DNA from: Deltaproteobacteria bacterium | GTDB taxonomy: Bacteria > Desulfobacterota > Syntrophobacteria > Syntrophobacterales > Syntrophobacteraceae | DNA length: 64,000 bases | NCBI GenBank assembly: GCA_021780695.1 | Contig: JAJXYD010000019.1 | Coordinates: forward strand, 1 to 64,000 | Reading direction: 5' to 3' | Shown here: positions 38,801-46,190 of the stretch, one piece after another | How the letters are laid out: each line of letters opens with the position of its first letter | Position numbering within the stretch: the first letter of the stretch is position 1 | Notes under the pieces: generated by a model | The model's input: the letters and a program-made list of their open reading frames with translations, nothing else | Database searches by the model: none | What the model was told of the DNA's origin: nothing | Program-made: the position numbers and the translations under genes

Positions 38801-39255
38801 ATTCCTGCCCCCACCACCAGGACATCGGGATTTACGCCCACCTCGCGGCTAAAGAGGGTTTCGTGAAAATTAACCCGGCTAACCGCGCCCGAGGCAATGC
38901 TCTTAGCCTTGTCAGTGGCTTCCACCGGATCCTGGGTAACCCAGGAGCAGTGTTCCCGCACGCAGGCCATCTGGAAAAAGTAGGGGTTAAGCCCGGCACG
39001 CCGGCAGGCGTTCTGAAAGGTCTTTTCGTGAAGCCTGGGGGAACACGAGGCCACAACCACACGGTTTAAGCCCAGCTCCTTAATGTCTTTCTGGATCATC
39101 TCCTGGCCGGGGTCGGAACACATGAATTTGTAGTCGCGGGCGACGACCACGTTTTTCGAGTGCTCTCCGATATGGTCGCGCACTTCCCCTACCGCGACTT
39201 TTCCGGCGATATTGGTTCCACAATGGCAGATATAAAACCCGATCCTTGGACGCAT
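35887..39255 (-). CDS. hdrA: HdrA-NfnB/GltD fusion oxidoreductase
   Basis: 1122 aa from the ATG at 39255 (GAGG eight bases upstream). Order: N-terminal Cys-rich HdrA segment (residues 1-130); FAD motif GAGIAG 149-154; ferredoxin C245-C255; then an inserted GltD/NfnB module at about 290-770 with its Fe-S cysteines (C295, C299, C338, C342, C346), FAD motif GSGPAG 389-394 and NAD(P)H motif GGGNVAVDAA 521-530. HdrA resumes with CSRVCC 866-871 and ends in 2x[4Fe-4S] (C1054-C1064, C1085-C1095). The insert suggests that NAD(P)H enters or leaves the Hdr complex here. It is the first large gene of the operon. Confidence 0.92.
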   Translation of the reverse strand: MRPRIGFYICHCGTNIAGKVAVGEVRDHIGEHSKNVVVARDYKFMCSDPGQEMIQKDIKELGLNRVVVASCSPRLHEKTFQNACRRAGLNPYFFQMACVREHCSWVTQDPVEATDKAKSIASGAVSRVNFHETLFSREVGVNPDVLVVGAGIAGIQASLDIAKSGCKVHLVERHPSIGGHMVQFDKTFPTLDCAACISTPKTVAVAQSPNINLLSYSEVTEVKGYVGNFKVKVRRKPRYVMEDRCTGCGICAEHCPVSVPNEFDENMGERKAVYRFFPQAVPITFAIEKKDTAPCRLTCPAGVNVQGYTQLVGLGKYKEAVQLIMEKLPLPGVLGRVCPHVCESNCRRTQIDSSVSIRELKRFAADRVLPEDIPVPQIEDRPEKVAVIGSGPAGLTAAYYLRLKGYGVTIFEALPEPGGMLKVGIPDYRLPPEVLDREINNILRLGISLQTGKRFGVDFTLDDLRQQGFKAIFVGIGAHKPLKMNIRGENDFSGVIQATDILRTTSLGDRKSPGDRVLILGGGNVAVDAARTALRLGSKEVTIVYRRTREEMPAYEEEIEDALLEGIKISYLTAPVALEGRDGKVTGLHCVKTAPGPADESGRRRPVPVEGSDFVIECDAVIPAIGQEPDTQCCVASGLDVGRRGRIVAASRCGQTSAPDVFAAGDAVMGPATVIEAVGAARETAEAIERYLRGEQVDLPEAAEANASNWQQIPKKAPLIARASVNRIAPDVAKASFAEVSQGISEEAAMSESAKCLNCGVCSECMECVRACERNAIDHSMGAQEIELQVGSIILATGFDTMDASAFVNYGYGRFEEVYTGLEFERLNNAVGPTGGQIVMKNGKKPKSVAIIHCVGSRDENHHVYCSRVCCMYALKYGHLIKEKAGHDTQVHNFYIDMRCYGKGYEEFYRRLQEEGVNFVRGRPAEIKEQVSSTGEKKLIVIGEDTLLGRRVSLPVDMVVLCTAIQARGDAAEVARVFGINQGGDGFFLEEHPKLGPVSTPTDGIFLAGVCQGPKDIPDAVSHASGAAAQALALSAAGKVEVSPVTSWIDPDICIGCQTCIKLCPYSAIEFNGRKGISEVNEALCKGCGSCAGFCPSGAARVKHFSPKQVFAEIEGILDEVV

Positions 39256-39301
39256 TAGACAACCTCTAGGGCCGTTGAGCCCAGTTTGAAAAACCAACCC
39301 C

Positions 39302-39505
39302 TCACACGGGGGTGTCCCTGTCGCCGTTATCCTGCTTCCAGGCGCTTTTCATCGCCTTATCGAAATGGCACCCGGCACAGTCGAAATCACGGTCGCACAG
39401 CTTGAAATTGACCACCTTGGCTCTCATCCACACGCATTCCTTTTCGCCTTGTTCGGGCACCGGCACGGTTTTTCCTTTTGGCGGATTTCCAGTTCCGAGC
39501 GGCAT
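39302..39505 (-). CDS. Small Cys-rich protein leading the hdr operon
   Basis: 67 aa from the ATG at 39505 (GGAGGG 12 bases upstream). In-frame starts at 39538 (ATG) and 39553 (TTG) would lengthen it. It has a cysteine pattern CVWMRAKVVNFKLCDRD then FDCAGCHFDKAM, four cysteines suited to a metal or Fe-S site. I recall similar motifs next to redox proteins in Desulfobacterota but cannot name the family. It starts downstream of the candidate sigma-54 promoter and lies 46 nt before the HdrA-NfnB gene. Confidence 0.6.
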   Translation of the reverse strand: MPLGTGNPPKGKTVPVPEQGEKECVWMRAKVVNFKLCDRDFDCAGCHFDKAMKSAWKQDNGDRDTPV

Positions 39506-39599
39506 AATATTGGAGTCCCTCCCCTGGGAAAAGTCCATATTTTCCGAAAACAATCCCAGACGAAAAAATCAACCGTTTGACAGAGCGCAAGCGTCATAG

Positions 39600-39615
39600 A
39601 GCAGGATACATGCCA
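39600..39615 (-). promoter_or_regulatory. Candidate sigma-54 promoter of the hdr operon
   Basis: Minus-strand TGGCATGTATCCTGCT with exactly ten bases between GG and GC. It matches the -24/-12 consensus TGGCACG-N4-TTGCW except for two positions. The start would be near 39589, upstream of the Cys-rich ORF. Two dyads at 39782 and 39971 lie about 200 and 390 bases upstream, normal enhancer distances, and a sigma-54 activator gene starts at 41599. Confidence 0.6.
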
Positions 39616-39781
39616 GGAGGGGGAAAATTGGGGCAAGCTCAGCTTTGTCCAGACCTTCCAAGCCTTTTGGGCAGGGCCGCGACGGGGAGTAAAAATTTTT
39701 CTTTTCCCGCTTCCCTTTGTTCGATACAAGGCCATGTTTGCAAACGATTTCAATGAGGATGTTTGTCTATATTTGAACATG

Positions 39782-39800
39782 TTGTATAAATTTTAAACAA
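39782..39800. promoter_or_regulatory. Dyad operator copy 1
   Basis: TTGTATAA-ATT-TTAAACAA is a near-perfect inverted repeat with one mismatch. It has the same left arm and spacing as copy 2. Confidence 0.6.
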
Positions 39801-39941
39801 AAGGAGAGGCGAAAACAAGAAAATCGACCGGATAGACGCAGAGACCGCACAGGATTTTTCTCTATAGTTATCTCCTTCTGAGGCTCGCGCCCTTAATGAG
39901 CGCCCCCTCAACCCGGAGAGGCGATCAGAACAGATTAGGAA

Positions 39942-39959
39942 CCGGGGGCGTTGCCCCGG
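39942..39959. repeat. GC hairpin, REP-like
   Basis: CCGGGG-GCGTTG-CCCCGG shares its core with the hairpin at 5895-5919. A second GC stem, GGCGGGG-ATTAGG-CCCCGCC, lies at 40044-40063. Confidence 0.4.
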
Positions 39960-39970
39960 GCCCTATTTTT

Positions 39971-39989
39971 TTGTATAAATCTTATACAA
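39971..39989. promoter_or_regulatory. Dyad operator copy 2
   Basis: TTGTATAA-ATC-TTATACAA is a perfect 8-bp inverted repeat with a 3-bp spacer, 95 nt before the Rossmann-kinase gene and 391 nt before the predicted hdr start. Confidence 0.65.
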
Positions 39990-40083
39990 TCCATCATTAT
40001 CCAAACCGATCCGGTCTTTGGGGCCGGATTAAGTTCCATACAGGGCGGGGATTAGGCCCCGCCCCCGCGCCGAGGGGCCGATC

Positions 40084-41589
40084 ATGCAAACGCCGATTAA
40101 AATTGGAATAATCGGGGGTGGGAGACGCTGCCGGGCGTTTCTCGAGATGTTTGACTCATTGCGTTTCCCCAAGCTTGGGGCCGAGATCGTCTCCGTAGCC
40201 GATCCCGATCTGGAAGCTCCAGGCATACGTCTGGCCCGGGAAAAGAAAATTTTGGTCACAACCGATTATAAAGACTTCTACGACCTCAAGGACCTGGACC
40301 TGGTAATAGAACTGACGGGCAAGGAGGACTTGCTCGAAGATTTTTTAAAACACAAGCCTGCCGGAGTGCGGGTGCTCGAATCGGCAATATCGAAGATTTT
40401 CGGCGATGTTTTGTGCCTAAGTGAAGAATATCAATTCGCAAAGCGCCAGATAAACCTGGTTGAAGGCATCATGGACAGCCTTTTCATGGGGTTGCGCGAC
40501 TGGGTGCTGGTCATGCAGCCGGATCTCAAATTGCACGATGCAAACGAAGCCTTCCTTAACGCCGTTCACAAGAGCAAAGACGAAATTGTGGGCAAATACT
40601 GCCATGAGGCGGCCTACGGAACGATGAAACGGTGCAGCGCGGAGGGGTTCTATTGCCCGGCGGTCCGATGCCTTCAAACCGGGGAGGCAGCCCACGCGAT
40701 TTTGGAAAACACCGGCCCGGAGGGTTGTAGCCGCTACCAGGAAATTACGGCCGTTCCCCTAAAGACCACGGGGGGCCGCATAGAGCTGGTTGTGGAGATA
40801 TTCCGCGACATCACCGACGAGATGGGTCAAAAGGTCGAGCAGAAGGTCTCGGCGCTCAAAAAGGACCTCATGAGGCTTGTCTATGAAGAGAAGATGATAT
40901 CTCTTGGGAAAATGGCGGCAAGCGCGGTCCACGAGATAAACAACCCCTTGACGGGGATAAATGCTCTTGCGCGCCTGGTACGCGAGGAACTCGAATCGGG
41001 CAAAACAGATGGGGCGGCCAGGCAAAAATATATCTATTACCTTGGGCTAATCGAGTCCGAAGCGGCCCGTTGCAGTACGATCGTAAGGGATCTGCTCCAT
41101 TTTTCGCGCCAGGCCAAGGGAAGCCGAAGCGAGTTTGAGATAAACGCACTGATAGAAAGGGTGCTCGATTTCGTTCGTTTTCGCCTCGATTCGCAGCAGA
41201 TACTGGTAAAAACCGAACTGGCCCCGGCTCTGCCATTACTTATTGGAGATCAAAGCCAGATAGAGCAGTGTCTTTTAAATCTTATATTCAATGCCGCCGA
41301 CGCCATGCCCGATGGGGGCGAACTGATTCTAAGGACATCGGTTGGGGCAAAGCCCGCGATGATCCGCATCGAGGTAATAGACACCGGAGCGGGCATTGCC
41401 AAGGAGATAGTACCGCTTATCTTCGAGCCTTTTTTTTCCACAAAGAGCCACGACAAGGGTGTGGGGCTGGGACTTTCGGTAGTCTACGGCATAGTCAAGG
41501 AACACGGGGGCACGGTTTACGTAAAAAGTGAAGAGGGGGTGGGTTCGCGCTTCATTTTGAAGTTTCCGGCAGCAAACTCCATTGTTTAG
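40084..41589 (+). CDS. Histidine kinase with N-terminal Rossmann domain
   Basis: 501 aa, soluble. Residues 1-115 look like an oxidoreductase NAD(P)-binding domain: IKIGIIGGGRRCRAF, an acidic residue after strand 2 (VADPD) and DLVIELTG. A PAS domain follows (about 125-245) with a Cys cluster C173, C184, C191, C196. The HisKA site is H283 in SAVHEINNPL. The ATPase domain has NLIFNAADAMPDGG, DTGAGI and GVGLGLS. It sits nine bases before the sigma-54 regulator gene and should be its kinase. Sensing of NAD(P)H or redox state is an inference. Confidence 0.9.
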   Translation: MQTPIKIGIIGGGRRCRAFLEMFDSLRFPKLGAEIVSVADPDLEAPGIRLAREKKILVTTDYKDFYDLKDLDLVIELTGKEDLLEDFLKHKPAGVRVLESAISKIFGDVLCLSEEYQFAKRQINLVEGIMDSLFMGLRDWVLVMQPDLKLHDANEAFLNAVHKSKDEIVGKYCHEAAYGTMKRCSAEGFYCPAVRCLQTGEAAHAILENTGPEGCSRYQEITAVPLKTTGGRIELVVEIFRDITDEMGQKVEQKVSALKKDLMRLVYEEKMISLGKMAASAVHEINNPLTGINALARLVREELESGKTDGAARQKYIYYLGLIESEAARCSTIVRDLLHFSRQAKGSRSEFEINALIERVLDFVRFRLDSQQILVKTELAPALPLLIGDQSQIEQCLLNLIFNAADAMPDGGELILRTSVGAKPAMIRIEVIDTGAGIAKEIVPLIFEPFFSTKSHDKGVGLGLSVVYGIVKEHGGTVYVKSEEGVGSRFILKFPAANSIV

Positions 41590-41598
41590 AGAGGCAAC

Positions 41599-42960
41599 GT
41601 GTCAGAAAAAATTCGAATACTGGTTGTAGACGACGAATTGATTATCCGGGAATCCCTGGTCGGTTGGATGAGGCGGGCGGGCCACCAGGTGGCGGCGGCA
41701 TCCGGAGGCGGGCAGGCGCTCGAGATGCTCGGGGGGACCGAATACGATCTGGTTTTTCTGGACATAAGAATGCCCGATCTAAGCGGCCTGGAAGCCTTAA
41801 AAGCCATAAAAACCGCCTACCCCCATATCCTTGTGGTGATGATAACCGCCTATGCCTCGATTGAAACGGCCATCGAGGCCATGAAGAACGGGGCCGACGA
41901 TTTTCTGATGAAGCCTTTCCAGGCCGAGCAACTCGAATTGATGATAGAAAAGCTCATCAATCAGAAAAAGCTCGTCGATGAAAACATTTCCCTGCGAAGC
42001 CAGCTAAACGGCGCCTCCCGCTATCACGACATAATAGGGTCCTCGGAGTGCATGAGGCGGCTTTTTTCCTTTATCGACCAGGTGGCGCAAGTCGACTCCC
42101 CGATTTTACTCCAGGGGGAAACGGGCAGCGGCAAGGAACTGGTAGCCAAGGCCATTCATGCCCGCAGCAATCGCAGATACGGACCGTTTATAGCCATAAA
42201 CTGCGGGGCCTTCTCCGATACGCTTCTTGAAAGCGAACTGTTTGGCCATGAGGCGGGCTCCTTTACCGGGGCCAACCGGACCCGGATCGGGCGTCTGGAG
42301 ATGGCCAAGGGAGGTACGCTTTTTCTCGATGAGGTGGGCGAGATAACGCTAAAGATGCAGGTCGATCTGCTTCGCGTACTCCAGGAAAAGATTTTCCACC
42401 GGGTCGGGGGCAACAGGGAGATAGGCGCCGATTTCAGGCTCATCTCGGCCACTCACCAGGACCTTTTCCAAAGAGTGTCACAGGAACAGTTTCGCAAGGA
42501 CTTCTATTTCCGTCTAAAAGTGATCGAAATCGAGGTCCCCCCCCTTAGAAACCGCAAGGAAGACATACCCCAGCTGGCAGAGCATTTTTTACAAAAATTC
42601 CGTCGTGAAACAAACAAACAGGCAAAGAGTTTCAAAGATGACGCGATGCTTTTGCTCCAGTCCTACGACTGGCCGGGCAATGTGAGGGAGCTTGGAAATA
42701 CGATCGAGCGGGCCGTAGTGCTCTCCAAGGGGCCCTATCTCAAAAAGGAAGACTTCGCCTTTCTTTTTAGATCGTGTGAGGAAGAGGAAAAGGAAGCGGC
42801 CGTTACCATGCGCGAGGTCGAAAAAAACCATATCGAGCACATCCTCAAACTCTGCCGCTGGAATATCTCGAAGGCGGCAAGCGTGCTGGAGATGAACCGG
42901 GCCACCTTGCACCACAAGATCAGGAAATTTGAATTGAAGCAGGAGGATCAGTCGCGTTGA
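41599..42960 (+). CDS. Sigma-54 dependent response regulator (NtrC type)
   Basis: 453 aa. Receiver 1-120 with acceptor D55 in LVFLDIRMPD. The AAA+ domain (about 145-370) has GETGSGKE (Walker A), GSFTGA (the sigma-54 contact loop, Ser for Ala), FLDEVGE (Walker B) and the GNVREL arginine region. A Fis-type helix-turn-helix closes the protein (NISKAASVLEMNRATLHHKI). The start is GTG with GAGG just upstream. It is the likely activator of the -24/-12 promoter at 39600. Its receiver is strikingly like the one inside the HdrA protein. The 3' end overlaps the next gene by 41 bp. Confidence 0.95.
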   Translation: MSEKIRILVVDDELIIRESLVGWMRRAGHQVAAASGGGQALEMLGGTEYDLVFLDIRMPDLSGLEALKAIKTAYPHILVVMITAYASIETAIEAMKNGADDFLMKPFQAEQLELMIEKLINQKKLVDENISLRSQLNGASRYHDIIGSSECMRRLFSFIDQVAQVDSPILLQGETGSGKELVAKAIHARSNRRYGPFIAINCGAFSDTLLESELFGHEAGSFTGANRTRIGRLEMAKGGTLFLDEVGEITLKMQVDLLRVLQEKIFHRVGGNREIGADFRLISATHQDLFQRVSQEQFRKDFYFRLKVIEIEVPPLRNRKEDIPQLAEHFLQKFRRETNKQAKSFKDDAMLLLQSYDWPGNVRELGNTIERAVVLSKGPYLKKEDFAFLFRSCEEEEKEAAVTMREVEKNHIEHILKLCRWNISKAASVLEMNRATLHHKIRKFELKQEDQSR

Positions 42961-44500
42961 CGGGAAGCTCGATGACGAATTCGGCGCCCTGCCCGGGTTC
43001 GCTTTTCACCTGTATGGTCCCTTTATGCCTGTCGATAATGCCGAAGGTTGTCGAGAGCCCAAGGCCCACCCCTTTTCCTTCCTTTTTAGTCGTATAGAAA
43101 GGATCGAAAATATAGGGAAGATCACTTTTTGAAATCCCGCAGCCCGAATCTTTAACTTTCAGGCAAATCAGTTTTTTGGCCGCATCGATAGAGGTGGAAA
43201 AAAACAGGCTGCCGCCATCGGGCATGGCATCGACGGCATTAAAAATGAGATTGATGATGCACTGCTGGAGCTGGCTGAAATCGCCCTTAATGGCAGGCAG
43301 CTCCCTGGCCAGACGAGTCTCTACCCTTATGTTTTGAAGCGAGAGCTTGTGTCCGCTCAAATTAATGCAGCTGTTTAGAAGCTCGTTAAGGTTAACGGGA
43401 GCGAACTCGAGTTCGGACTTTCGGGAAAAGGCGAGGAGGTTGCCCACAATCTTTGCGCAACGCTCCAGCTCACTTTCCATAAGGCAGAGATAACCGCTGA
43501 ACTTTACGGCTGAATCGGGGGTAAGAGCCGAACGCGAAAGGATCTTGCTCATAAGCCGGGCATAATTGAGAATACCGGCAAGGGGATTGTTGATTTCATG
43601 GACCACGCTGGCGGCAAGTTTGCCAAGCGAGATCATCTTGTCCTGATGGAGCATCCTGGCCCGGTGGGCCACTTCCTGGGTCAGTTTGCGGATCTCCCGT
43701 TCGTCCCGGGCAAAACAGACCAGACCAACCTGCTCATCTTCATGGAACATTTCGGCTGCCGAGAGCTGAACGGGAATTCTCGATCCATCCTTGCCCTCGA
43801 GCAGGCATTCATGCAAAAAAAGCCGGCCCTTGCCGCCATGCTTGAGGGACGCCAGAGCGTCTTTGAACTTTTGGGCCTGCTCGGGGCAAAACAACCGCTC
43901 GGTCATCTTCTCCCCGATCATCTCCTTGCGGGAATATCCCAGCAGTTTCTCCATGCTCTTGTTGTAAATCATTATCCTGCCCGACTTGTCGCAGGCAATT
44001 ATTCCGTCTATGGAACTTTCGATAAGGAGCTTCTGGGTCTGGAAGGTGCGGGTCAGTTCCTCGGTGGTATCCATCCACCGCTCTTCGATAAGGGCCGTGT
44101 AATCCTTTAGCTCCCTGCGGGTGGCGAATCTTTCCCGTGCCCGTTTTATCGCAATGGAGAGGGCCTGCCCGCTTATGGGCTTTATAATGAAATCGGAAGC
44201 ATCCAGCCGCAGGGCCTCCACCGCATAATTCATATCCGTAGCGGCCGTGGCCACGATCACTTCCCTATCGGGATCCATCTGCTTTATTTTTTTGAGCACC
44301 TCCATTCCGTCCATGCCCGGCATGCGTATATCGGTTATAACGATATCGGGGGAGTGGCTAACACACAGATCAATTCCGCTTTTGCCGTCGCCCGCGGAAA
44401 TGACCTCGTGTCCCTCATCTTCAAGAGCTATCGACATCACTTTGATAATACCCGGATCATCGTCAATCAAGAGAACTTTCAAGCCTCTGTGCATGTTCAT
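42920..44500 (-). CDS. Response regulator-PAS-histidine kinase hybrid
   Basis: 526 aa. An N-terminal receiver (D57 in IVITDIRMPG) leads through a coiled coil to a PAS domain (about 155-275), then HisKA with the His in SVVHEINNPLAG and an ATPase domain (NLIFNAVDAMPDGG, GVGLGLS). A receiver in front of a kinase suggests that it takes input from another kinase and passes it on. It converges on the sigma-54 regulator and overlaps its 3' end by 41 bp. The output partner is not defined by context. Confidence 0.92.
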   Translation of the reverse strand: MNMHRGLKVLLIDDDPGIIKVMSIALEDEGHEVISAGDGKSGIDLCVSHSPDIVITDIRMPGMDGMEVLKKIKQMDPDREVIVATAATDMNYAVEALRLDASDFIIKPISGQALSIAIKRARERFATRRELKDYTALIEERWMDTTEELTRTFQTQKLLIESSIDGIIACDKSGRIMIYNKSMEKLLGYSRKEMIGEKMTERLFCPEQAQKFKDALASLKHGGKGRLFLHECLLEGKDGSRIPVQLSAAEMFHEDEQVGLVCFARDEREIRKLTQEVAHRARMLHQDKMISLGKLAASVVHEINNPLAGILNYARLMSKILSRSALTPDSAVKFSGYLCLMESELERCAKIVGNLLAFSRKSELEFAPVNLNELLNSCINLSGHKLSLQNIRVETRLARELPAIKGDFSQLQQCIINLIFNAVDAMPDGGSLFFSTSIDAAKKLICLKVKDSGCGISKSDLPYIFDPFYTTKKEGKGVGLGLSTTFGIIDRHKGTIQVKSEPGQGAEFVIELPVNATDPPASIQIS

Positions 44501-44810
44501 TTACTCTACGCCCCCTTAAGCGTTGGAAATCCAATTTACAAAACCGAATCTTGTATTACAAACTCCCTCAGGTTGTAAGTTTCAAAGCGCCTTAACTTTA
44601 ACATCCATGGGCCGGGCGCCCAATGGCAAGATATAAGTAAAAAGCCCCACAACAAAAAGTCCAGTAAAAAAGGCAAAGAGCAAGCCGACCCGCTAAAACT
44701 TTTTCCTTTTAGCTTTTATTTTGCCTTCCTACTGCGGGCATATATCTTGTATATTAAAAAAATAGGCTTTGGGCGATCAATTCCAATAAACCCCCATCGG
44801 AGGCAGAAAA
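44501..44810. other. Divergent intergenic region
   Basis: 310 nt between the hybrid kinase and the ankyrin gene. TTGTA-T-TACAA at 44552-44562 is a short palindrome resembling the arms of the 39782/39971 dyads. The part before the ankyrin gene is AT-rich (TTGTATATTAAAA near 44752) but I could not place a -35/-10 pair with confidence. Confidence 0.35.
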
Positions 44811-45728
44811 ATGTTTGAGGGCAAGTGCCGGATTTTCCTTTGCTCCCTGTGTTTAATGACTATCACTTGGGCCCCATTGCTCGCAAAGAGCCAGGAAGTG
44901 AGCTCACAAGTAAGAACGGCTGCGACCAAGACGGCAAAGAAAGCCAAAATATCACATGAAAAGCTCGATGGACTAAATATCGCACTCTTTGAAGCCATCG
45001 ACAACAACTACGTCGGCACAGTAGCCCGACTGCTTGCCCAAGGCGCCCGGGTAAACGCGGAGGACAGAGCGGGAATGACGCCTCTCATGCACGCAGCTCT
45101 TCGCGGGGAATACCAGATAACCCAGTTGCTTTTGAACAAGGGCGCCCAGGTAAACGACATGGACATTTTCGGCGTTACGGCCCTCATGCAGGCCTCCTGG
45201 GCCGGCCATATTCATATAGTGCAGCTGCTGATAGCCCACGGAGCCAATGCTAATCTTCAAAGCAGCGAGCAAACCCCAAAACTAAGGTCTGCCGGAGTCA
45301 GCGCGCTTATGGGCGCCTGCATAAACGGCAATTACGCGGTCGTAAAATATCTGCTCTCCCAAAACGTAAACGTCAATCAACAGGATGCGGAGGGGCAATC
45401 GGCCCTTATGTACGCAGCACAGCAGGGAAACGACCAGATCGTACGCCTATTGCTTGAAAAAGGCGCTCAAGTGGAAATGAAGGACGAGTTTGGACGGACC
45501 GCGCTCACCATCGCGACCATTTACAACCGCTACAACATTGTGTGCACATTGATTTCTGACGGCACAGACGTGTGCACCCAGGATATTCACCAGATGACGC
45601 CGATAGTGTATGCCTCGGCGCTGGACCGCAAAGCGATATACAATATTCTCAGAGCCGCCATGTACCAGCGGGGCAACTGCGCGCAGGGACAAGATGCCGG
45701 CGCTGCTTCCCAATACCAATACCAGTAG
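44811..45728 (+). CDS. Exported ankyrin-repeat protein
   Basis: 305 aa. A signal peptide is likely: basic start, hydrophobic RIFLCSLCLMTITWAPLLA, cleavage near residue 26. About seven ankyrin repeats fill residues 57-290, e.g. GMTPLMHAALRGEYQITQL. They should form a protein-binding surface in the periplasm or outside. The third repeat has an insertion of about eight residues. The C-terminus is Gln/Tyr-rich. The partner is unknown. A PilZ gene follows 20 nt later in the same direction. Confidence 0.88.
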   Translation: MFEGKCRIFLCSLCLMTITWAPLLAKSQEVSSQVRTAATKTAKKAKISHEKLDGLNIALFEAIDNNYVGTVARLLAQGARVNAEDRAGMTPLMHAALRGEYQITQLLLNKGAQVNDMDIFGVTALMQASWAGHIHIVQLLIAHGANANLQSSEQTPKLRSAGVSALMGACINGNYAVVKYLLSQNVNVNQQDAEGQSALMYAAQQGNDQIVRLLLEKGAQVEMKDEFGRTALTIATIYNRYNIVCTLISDGTDVCTQDIHQMTPIVYASALDRKAIYNILRAAMYQRGNCAQGQDAGAASQYQYQ

Positions 45729-45748
45729 CAACCGGTTGTCAAAAGGGG

Positions 45749-46147
45749 ATGGCCGTTTTGAATCCTATCGTCAATAGAAGGAAAGAACCTCGATTCAGGG
45801 TCGGCTGGAGTGCAACTCTTACCTGCAATCTGGCCGACCTGGAGGAAAGCGTCGGAGCAAAGGTCACCGAAGTCTCGCTAAACGGGGCTCGACTGCTGTT
45901 GAGGTCGCTAAAGATCGGACCCCACCATATAGTGGCCGATGGCGAATCTCTCCGACTCACCCTGAAGGTCAACCTGACCCAGGGAGCCTTCGTAGCGCCG
46001 GTAAGGGTTATCTGGTACAGTACGAGCAGGGAGAAGGGCTCCTTCGATGTGGGCGTCACCTTCATGCAAAGTTCCAAGGAGCACAGGGCGGCCATGGAGA
46101 GTTTGATCTCCACGGTAGCCCTTGCCCCGACTCAGCCTCAATGCTAA
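45749..46147 (+). CDS. PilZ-domain protein
   Basis: 132 aa, essentially one PilZ domain, the c-di-GMP receptor fold. RRKEPRFRVGW gives the RxxxR motif and VTEVSLNGARLLL the [D/N]xSxxG-like motif, here with Glu in the first position. The start is uncertain. ATG 45749 touches AAAAGGGG directly, while TTG 45758 is nine bases from it and may be the true start. It sits between the ankyrin gene and the HAD phosphatase, possibly cotranscribed. Confidence 0.85.
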   Translation: MAVLNPIVNRRKEPRFRVGWSATLTCNLADLEESVGAKVTEVSLNGARLLLRSLKIGPHHIVADGESLRLTLKVNLTQGAFVAPVRVIWYSTSREKGSFDVGVTFMQSSKEHRAAMESLISTVALAPTQPQC

Positions 46148-46190
46148 AAACAAACCTGTAACATTCACCTTGGAGTTCAAAGCCGAATCG

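Noticed and set aside
30814..39255. The two large HdrA proteins as assembly chimeras of separate genes
   Set aside because: The frames are continuous, domain joints are clean and each gene has its own start signal and normal operon spacing.
44811..45728. Ankyrin repeats read as a DNA tandem repeat or CRISPR-like array
   Set aside because: The repetition is at protein level only; the DNA units are too divergent and there are no spacers.
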